Source: Lachnospiraceae bacterium UBA7729
GTDB lineage: Bacteria; Bacillota; Clostridia; Lachnospirales; Lachnospiraceae
Direction: 5' to 3'
DNA: 17,174 nucleotides
NCBI GenBank assembly: GCA_002482005.1
Contig: DLFD01000051.1
Coordinates: 1 to 17,174, forward strand
The first letter of the stretch is position 1. The number at the start of each line of letters is the position of its first letter. The translations under genes and the position numbers were made by a program. Shown here one piece after another: positions 12,844-17,174 of this stretch. The notes beneath the pieces are model-generated. The model worked only from the letters and a program-made list of their open reading frames with translations. It did no database searches and was not told where the DNA came from.

Positions 12844-13836
12844 ATGAAAAATATATTCAATAAGAGGGCATTCTTCCGGACTGTCCTTTTTCTGGTCATC
12901 CTGGTCGCACTCCTTCAGATCGTGTCACAGATCATGGTGCGGCTGTCGGACGAGGAAGGAAAACACAACGTCCGAATGAGGAACTATATCTATACGGACC
13001 TGATCGGGCAGGAGAAAGATACGATCGACGTGATCGTCACGGGTGACAGTGAAGCGGTTGCTGACTGGACTCCGCTCCGTGCATGGGAGCAGCAGGGGTT
13101 CACCAGTTTTCCGGCAGCAATGCCAGCCTTCTGGATGACGGAGATGCTTCCGATGGTGCGCCTGTCCTTCAGGACTCAGAAACCTAAGGTACTTCTGTTT
13201 GAGACAAATATGCTTTTTTCTTACACGGATCCGATTAAGGGGACTGTGAAGATCGCACAGTCAGAGATCAGGAACAGGCTTATGATCTTCCGCTTCCACA
13301 ATATCTGGAAGCATGTGATCTCACCCCTTCCGGAGCAGGATTCTCTTTGGAAGAGTTTCCGGGTCAGGACAGAAGTGGTCCCGCCGAAGAATCTGAACAA
13401 ATACATGAAGCCATCCAGCGAGAAGAGGAAGATATGCCCGATGAACCTCCTGATCTTCGATCAGCTGGTAAAACTGTGCAGAAAGAACGGGGTCCAGCTT
13501 GTTCTCTACAGCACCGCAGCGCCGAAGAACTACGGTATGAGGAAACATAACACTCTCACGGAGCTTGCAGAGCGGTATGGTCTTACCTATATCGATCTGA
13601 ATACCCAGGTCGATCAGGTTGGCATCAACTGGCAGACGGACAGCCTTGATATGGGTGATCATATGAATCTGTCGGGCGCCCAGAAGGTTACGGCTTATCT
13701 TGCCGACAGGCTGAAGGAAGCTGTTCCGGATCTGCCGGACCATCGGGCAGATGAGAAGTACAGCGACTGGTCAGAGCAGGCAGAGGCGTACGATGCGGCG
13801 ATCGCCGATGATCTGAAAGAGATCCGTGGAGAATAA
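12844..13836 (+). CDS. SGNH/DltD-like acyltransferase partner of the MBOAT protein
   Basis: The 330-residue protein is anchored by one N-terminal membrane segment (about 11-32) with the rest outside. The nucleophile block is VIVTGDSEA (63-71, S69 in GDSE) and the C-terminal block is TDSLDMGDHMN (265-275, with D272 and H273). AlgJ/AlgX- and DltD-type proteins of this form accept or transfer the acyl group delivered by an MBOAT partner. The open frame continues 49 codons upstream into the MBOAT gene. The ATG at 12844 is preferred because it gives a clean positively charged anchor and has GGGAGA 11 bases upstream. The C-terminal 40 residues are acidic and variable. It ends at a perfect terminator. 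A decayed relative sits upstream at 10906. Confidence 0.85.
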   Translation: MKNIFNKRAFFRTVLFLVILVALLQIVSQIMVRLSDEEGKHNVRMRNYIYTDLIGQEKDTIDVIVTGDSEAVADWTPLRAWEQQGFTSFPAAMPAFWMTEMLPMVRLSFRTQKPKVLLFETNMLFSYTDPIKGTVKIAQSEIRNRLMIFRFHNIWKHVISPLPEQDSLWKSFRVRTEVVPPKNLNKYMKPSSEKRKICPMNLLIFDQLVKLCRKNGVQLVLYSTAAPKNYGMRKHNTLTELAERYGLTYIDLNTQVDQVGINWQTDSLDMGDHMNLSGAQKVTAYLADRLKEAVPDLPDHRADEKYSDWSEQAEAYDAAIADDLKEIRGE

Positions 13837-13848
13837 ACTACAAGAATG

Positions 13849-13881
13849 AAGATCGTGCGCAGGGATGCGCACGATCTTTTT
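13849..13881 (+). terminator. Terminator of the MBOAT-SGNH operon
   Basis: A perfect 13-bp stem, AAGATCGTGCGCA (13849-13861) and TGCGCACGATCTT (13866-13878), has a GGGA loop and runs into TTTTT. It lies between converging genes. On the minus strand the stem is followed only by CATTC, so it mainly stops the rightward transcript. Confidence 0.92.
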
Positions 13882-13920
13882 CTGAATCTGAAAAAATCTG
13901 TCGCTGGAAGACATCTATGG

Positions 13921-14592
13921 TCATTCCATAACATACCCGACATTGCGGACGGTCCTGATGTGGTCCGCGGAAGAGCCTAGTTTCTGGCGAAGGGTCTTGA
14001 TATGCATATCGACGGTCCTCGATTCCCCTTCAAAATTGGTGTCCCAGACGCGCTGCATGATGATCTCCCGGGTAAGGACGATGCCTGGATTGCTCATCAG
14101 GAGTTTCAGAAGTTCAAATTCCTTGTAGGTAAGCTCAATCGTGCTTGACCCAACCATCACGATCCGGCGGGAACTGTCAAGGAAGATATCGCCAAGCCTC
14201 AGGATCGAACGGGCCTGTTCGCCCTGGGTCCTCCGGAGCAGTGCCTTCACGCGGGTGATCAGCTCCATGACGGAGAATGGCTTCTTGATGTAATCATCAG
14301 CTCCGATATCAAGCCCTTTGATCATGTCGATTTCACTGGTCTTTGCAGTCACCATGATGACCGGAACATGAGAAGTGATCTCACTGAGCCTAAGCTTTTT
14401 CAGGATCTCATATCCATCCATGTCCGGCAGCATGATATCGAGAAGGACCAGATCCGGCGCCTTGTCCGCGGCTGCCCGGAAGAAATCTTTCCCGTTCGAG
14501 AAACCCTGGACGTTGTGCCCTGTATTCTTCAGAGCGATCATCTCGATCTCCTGAATGTCTCTGTCATCTTCAACGACATATATGTCAGCCAT
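13921..14592 (-). CDS. OmpR/PhoB-family response regulator, probable PhoP/PhoB
   Basis: The 223-residue protein has a receiver domain (1-120) with acidic pocket E8/D9/D10, phosphorylation site D52 in VLLDIMLPDMDG (49-60), T82 and K103 (KKPF). A winged-helix DNA-binding domain follows (about 128-223; LTYKEFELLKLL at 154-165, then RTVDMHIKTLRQKLG at 192-206 and VRNVGYVME at 215-223). CAGGAG precedes the ATG. No histidine kinase gene adjoins it on either side, unlike most phoPR/phoBR pairs. Its promoter has the same TTTACA array as the Na+/Pi gene, pointing to a PhoP-type, autoregulated factor. The family match is firm; assignment as the Pho regulator is inferred from the boxes and the pst neighbourhood. 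Other OmpR-type roles remain possible. Confidence 0.88.
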   Translation of the reverse strand: MADIYVVEDDRDIQEIEMIALKNTGHNVQGFSNGKDFFRAAADKAPDLVLLDIMLPDMDGYEILKKLRLSEITSHVPVIMVTAKTSEIDMIKGLDIGADDYIKKPFSVMELITRVKALLRRTQGEQARSILRLGDIFLDSSRRIVMVGSSTIELTYKEFELLKLLMSNPGIVLTREIIMQRVWDTNFEGESRTVDMHIKTLRQKLGSSADHIRTVRNVGYVME

Positions 14593-14625
14593 AGCAGCTC
14601 CTGTAATTGATTTTTTGCATCGAAC

Positions 14626-14695
14626 CTGTTAACACGGTAACAGAATAGCAGAACTATGTAAAGAAATCGATATCTGGATGTAAAAATCAGGTAAA
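14626..14695 (-). promoter_or_regulatory. PhoP-box-like promoter of the response-regulator gene
   Basis: Read leftward, TTTACC (14695-14690), TTTACA (14684-14679) and TTTACA (14662-14657) show intervals of 11 and 22 bp. Nine bases after the last hexamer comes TATTCT (14647-14642) preceded by TGC, an extended -10. All intervals equal those of the Na+/Pi promoter at 662-715. An inverted repeat, CTGTTA-6-TAACAG (14643-14626), covers the predicted start point. Autoregulation is the obvious inference. Confidence 0.65.
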
Positions 14696-14730
14696 GAGGA
14701 CCCGGAAGGAGAGGGCAGAACATACAATAA

Positions 14731-14765
14731 TTGCAATATGCAAAGAAAAATGTACGTGCTACAAT
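14731..14765 (+). promoter_or_regulatory. Candidate promoter of the dehydrogenase-reductase operon
   Basis: TGCTACAAT, an extended -10 (TACAAT at 14760-14765), faces rightward about 130 bases before the dehydrogenase gene. No good -35 is at normal spacing. TTGCA-3-TGCAA (14731-14743), a small inverted repeat, lies just upstream and could be an operator. Confidence 0.4.
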
Positions 14766-14897
14766 AAAACAAACTTGCTCATACAACAGCAGCAGAAGAC
14801 CGATCAGAAAGGATACGGATAGACATCTGATCAAAGAAAGTCCTGGCTGGATGTCAGGTATCTAACCACCACACAATCTTATTGTAGGAGGAGAATC

Positions 14898-15851
14898 ATG
14901 AGCCGAAAGATACTGGTAGCAGTTCCTGCTACGGAAGAGCAGAAGGAATATCTGAACAGAAGGGCAGCGGAGTGTGCGGAACCTGTCACGTTGACCTACA
15001 GACTTGCAAAGGAAGCAGGTCCGGATGATGTAAGGGATGTCGACGCCGTGATCGGAAATGTTCCTGCGAAGGTCCTTGCATCCGCTGAAAAGCTGGACTG
15101 GCTGCAGCTGAACTCAGCAGGGGCAAATCCCTATGACAAGCCGGGTGCTCTGAGGGAAGGAGTGAAGCTCACGACGGCTACCGGGGCCTACGGACTCACG
15201 GTCTCGGAGCATATGCTCGCCCTGACGATGACTCTAGTCCGCAAGCTTGACCTCTATGGGAAGAAGCAGAGAATGCATGACTGGTCTTACTGCGGACAGG
15301 TGACATCCGTGGAAGGCTCTGTCATCGCCGTCCTTGGGATGGGCAATATCGGCAATGACTATGCCCGCAAGGTCAAGGCTCTCGGCGCATATGTCATCGG
15401 GCTGCGCAAGCACGATAAGGCAAAACCGGATTTCTACGATGAACAGTACACCATCGATCGTCTGGATGAAGTGATCCCGAGGGCGGACATCGTAGTCATG
15501 GTGCTGCCTGGAACGGAAGACACCAGGAATATCATGGACGCAAGGCGTCTGAAGATGATGAAGCCAGGAAGTTATCTGATCAATGCCGGAAGGGGAACCT
15601 GCCTCGACCAGGAAGCGCTCAGGGAGTGCCTTGAGCAGCACAGGATCGCAGGAGCAGCCCTGGACGTCACGTCACCGGAACCGCTGCCGGAAGACAGCCA
15701 GCTGTGGGACACAGAGCGGCTGGTCATCACGCCGCATGTTGCAGGAAAGTTCTTCCTGCCGGAGACTCTGAACCGGGTAGTCCGTATCGCGGCAGACAAT
15801 ATGCAGGCATGGATAGCGGGACAGCCGCTCAGAAATCTTGTAAAAAGATGA
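14898..15851 (+). CDS. D-isomer-specific 2-hydroxyacid dehydrogenase
   Basis: The 317-residue cytoplasmic enzyme interconverts a 2-keto acid and a D-2-hydroxy acid with NAD(P)H. The substrate lobe (1-100 and the C-terminus) surrounds the nucleotide-binding lobe (about 101-285). GMGNIG (147-152) is the dinucleotide fold. The catalytic trio is R232 (NAGRGTCLD), E261 (DVTSPEPLP) and H280 (ITPHVAG). After the second beta strand of the fold the sequence is GLRK (168-171) rather than one ending in aspartate, which favours NADPH; this is an inference. The exact substrate is not clear. AGGAGG precedes the ATG. The reductase gene follows 40 bases later across a purine-only stretch, so the two probably form an operon. 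Confidence 0.9.
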   Translation: MSRKILVAVPATEEQKEYLNRRAAECAEPVTLTYRLAKEAGPDDVRDVDAVIGNVPAKVLASAEKLDWLQLNSAGANPYDKPGALREGVKLTTATGAYGLTVSEHMLALTMTLVRKLDLYGKKQRMHDWSYCGQVTSVEGSVIAVLGMGNIGNDYARKVKALGAYVIGLRKHDKAKPDFYDEQYTIDRLDEVIPRADIVVMVLPGTEDTRNIMDARRLKMMKPGSYLINAGRGTCLDQEALRECLEQHRIAGAALDVTSPEPLPEDSQLWDTERLVITPHVAGKFFLPETLNRVVRIAADNMQAWIAGQPLRNLVKR

Positions 15852-15891
15852 AAGAGCGGAAAAGCGGAAAAAAGGAAAAGAGGAAAAGAGT

Positions 15892-17025
15892 ATGCTTGAC
15901 GAACAGTTTGTGAAAGAGATGCCGAAGCTGGGATTCGGTCTGATGAGACTTCCGCGTGCGGATGTGGAGAAGGACATCATCGATATTGACCAGACATCGA
16001 AGATGGTCGATGCGTTCCTCGACGCAGGAATGAGATACTTCGACAGCGCCTATGTTTACAACGGAAGTGAGGAAGCTGCAAGGAAAGCGCTGGTCACCAG
16101 ACATCCCAGGGACAGCTACTTCATCACTTCAAAGCTGAACGTAGGGGCGAAGGGAGTCCATGACGAAGCCAGCGCAAAGGCGGAGTTCGAGGAGTCCATG
16201 AGGCGCGAGGGCGTCGACTATATTGATTTCTATCTGCTTCATGCCCTCAGCAGCGAGAACATCAGGAGATTCGAGGACTGGAAGATCTGGGACTTTGTGA
16301 AGGAGAAAAAAGCAGAAGGAAAGATCAGACACTGGGGATTCTCATTTCACGATACACCGGAAGTCCTCGATGAGATCCTGACAAGGCATCCGGACGCCGA
16401 ATTCGTGCAGCTTCAGATCAATTATGCAGACTGGGACAACCCGAACGTCCAGTCAGGACGCTGCTATGAAGTTGCGAGAAAGCACAGCAAGCCGATCGTC
16501 GTTATGGAGCCGGTCAAGGGCGGAATACTTGCGAATCCGCCGAAGGCGGCAAGAGAGCTGATGGACGCAGTGAATCCTGGCGCAAGCTATGCATCATGGG
16601 CGATCCGTTTTGTCGCAAGCCTTCCCGGCATCATGGTCGTCCTTTCGGGAATGTCCGATGAGGAGCAGGTTGCGGACAACCTTTCCTATATGAAAGATTT
16701 CCAGCCGCTTTCCGAAGAAGAGCAGGAAGTCATCCGAAAGGTCCAGAAGATCTTCGCTGACATCGAAAGAATCCCATGTACCAGATGCCATTACTGCACC
16801 CCGGGATGTCCGAAGAAGATCAATATCCCGGAGATCTTCAGTGCGATGAACATGCAGCTCGTCTATGAGAACCATGGACGTGCCATGAACATGTATCAGG
16901 AAGCGACACAGGGTGTCCATGCAAAAGCATCTGAATGTATCGGATGCGGTCAGTGCGAGAGGCAGTGTCCGCAGCATATCATGATCCGCAGAGAATTGAA
17001 GCAGATTGCGGAGGCACTGGAATAA
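15892..17025 (+). CDS. Aldo/keto reductase with C-terminal 2[4Fe-4S] ferredoxin domain
   Basis: In this 377-residue protein the first 285 residues form an aldo/keto reductase barrel, with catalytic residues D51, Y56, K81 (ITSKL) and H117 (LLHAL). Residues 293-377 are a ferredoxin-like domain with two four-cysteine motifs, C296-x2-C299-x2-C302-x3-C306 and C349-x2-C352-x2-C355-x3-C359, both followed by proline, typical for two [4Fe-4S] clusters. Such fusions are common in anaerobic Clostridia; their electron partners and substrates are largely unknown. The architecture supports a redox role rather than plain NADPH-sugar reduction. It follows the dehydrogenase gene by 40 bases with an AGAGGAAAAGAG-type ribosome binding site. 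Confidence 0.92.
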   Translation: MLDEQFVKEMPKLGFGLMRLPRADVEKDIIDIDQTSKMVDAFLDAGMRYFDSAYVYNGSEEAARKALVTRHPRDSYFITSKLNVGAKGVHDEASAKAEFEESMRREGVDYIDFYLLHALSSENIRRFEDWKIWDFVKEKKAEGKIRHWGFSFHDTPEVLDEILTRHPDAEFVQLQINYADWDNPNVQSGRCYEVARKHSKPIVVMEPVKGGILANPPKAARELMDAVNPGASYASWAIRFVASLPGIMVVLSGMSDEEQVADNLSYMKDFQPLSEEEQEVIRKVQKIFADIERIPCTRCHYCTPGCPKKINIPEIFSAMNMQLVYENHGRAMNMYQEATQGVHAKASECIGCGQCERQCPQHIMIRRELKQIAEALE

Positions 17026-17174
17026 AGGAGATTTCAGTAACCTTCTGTGTCAGGCTTTTTGTATGCAGGGATCTCACTGCTGGCTTTTTCTAAAGGCTTC
17101 TGCGATCTTTCTCCCGGATAACTGTACTTCAGAAAAACAAGGACGACCGTACTTCAGGAATACAAAGCGGGGAT
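17026..17174. other. Right-edge intergenic sequence
   Basis: No gene is visible. GGCTTTTTGTATGC and GGCTTTTTCTAAAG contain two T-runs, but only a 4-bp stem (GCAG/CTGC) precedes the second, so no terminator is called. GTACTTCAG occurs twice, 24 bp apart, near 17125-17160. Confidence 0.4.

Overview
The window looks like the chromosome of a low-to-mid GC Bacillota, probably a Clostridia/Lachnospiraceae relative. The grounds are strong AGGAGG-type ribosome binding sites, TTGACA/TATAAT-like and extended -10 promoters, clostridial-style PstS, PhoU and ferredoxin-type aldo/keto reductase proteins, and PhoP-box-like TTTACA repeats. The genus cannot be fixed from the sequence. I see no tRNA, rRNA, insertion sequence, phage gene or CRISPR array.

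Left part (1-7340) is a phosphate-starvation region. A short, apparently truncated Na+/phosphate cotransporter gene reads leftward. Divergent from it is the high-affinity phosphate transport cluster pstS-(terminator)-pstC-pstA-pstB-phoU, followed by a strong terminator. After a leader carrying three 33-bp tandem repeats comes a secreted purple-acid-phosphatase-like metallophosphoesterase. Its last codons and stop are the first unit of a 19-bp tandem repeat.

Middle part (7341-11218) holds a multi-pass YibE/F-family membrane protein and about 450 bases without a credible gene but with several small hairpins. Then come two leftward genes, an SPFH-domain membrane protein and a small ribbon-helix-helix protein. 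Next is a short decayed open frame that resembles the C-terminal block of the SGNH protein encoded further right.

Right part (11219-17174) holds an MBOAT O-acyltransferase plus SGNH/DltD-like pair ending in a perfect terminator. A leftward OmpR/PhoB-family response regulator has no adjacent histidine kinase. A rightward two-gene set encodes a D-2-hydroxyacid dehydrogenase and an aldo/keto reductase with a two-cluster ferredoxin tail.

The most interesting thread is regulatory. TTTACA-like hexamers phased by 11 bp recur in front of the Na+/Pi gene, the response-regulator gene, the phosphatase gene and, less regularly, pstS. Each promoter has a hexamer exactly 9 nt before an extended or near-extended -10. 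This suggests that the lone response regulator is a PhoP/PhoB that controls itself and the phosphate genes here. A fourth array in front of the ribbon-helix-helix gene lies downstream of a TGATATAAT -10, a layout that would fit repression. This is inferred from sequence only.
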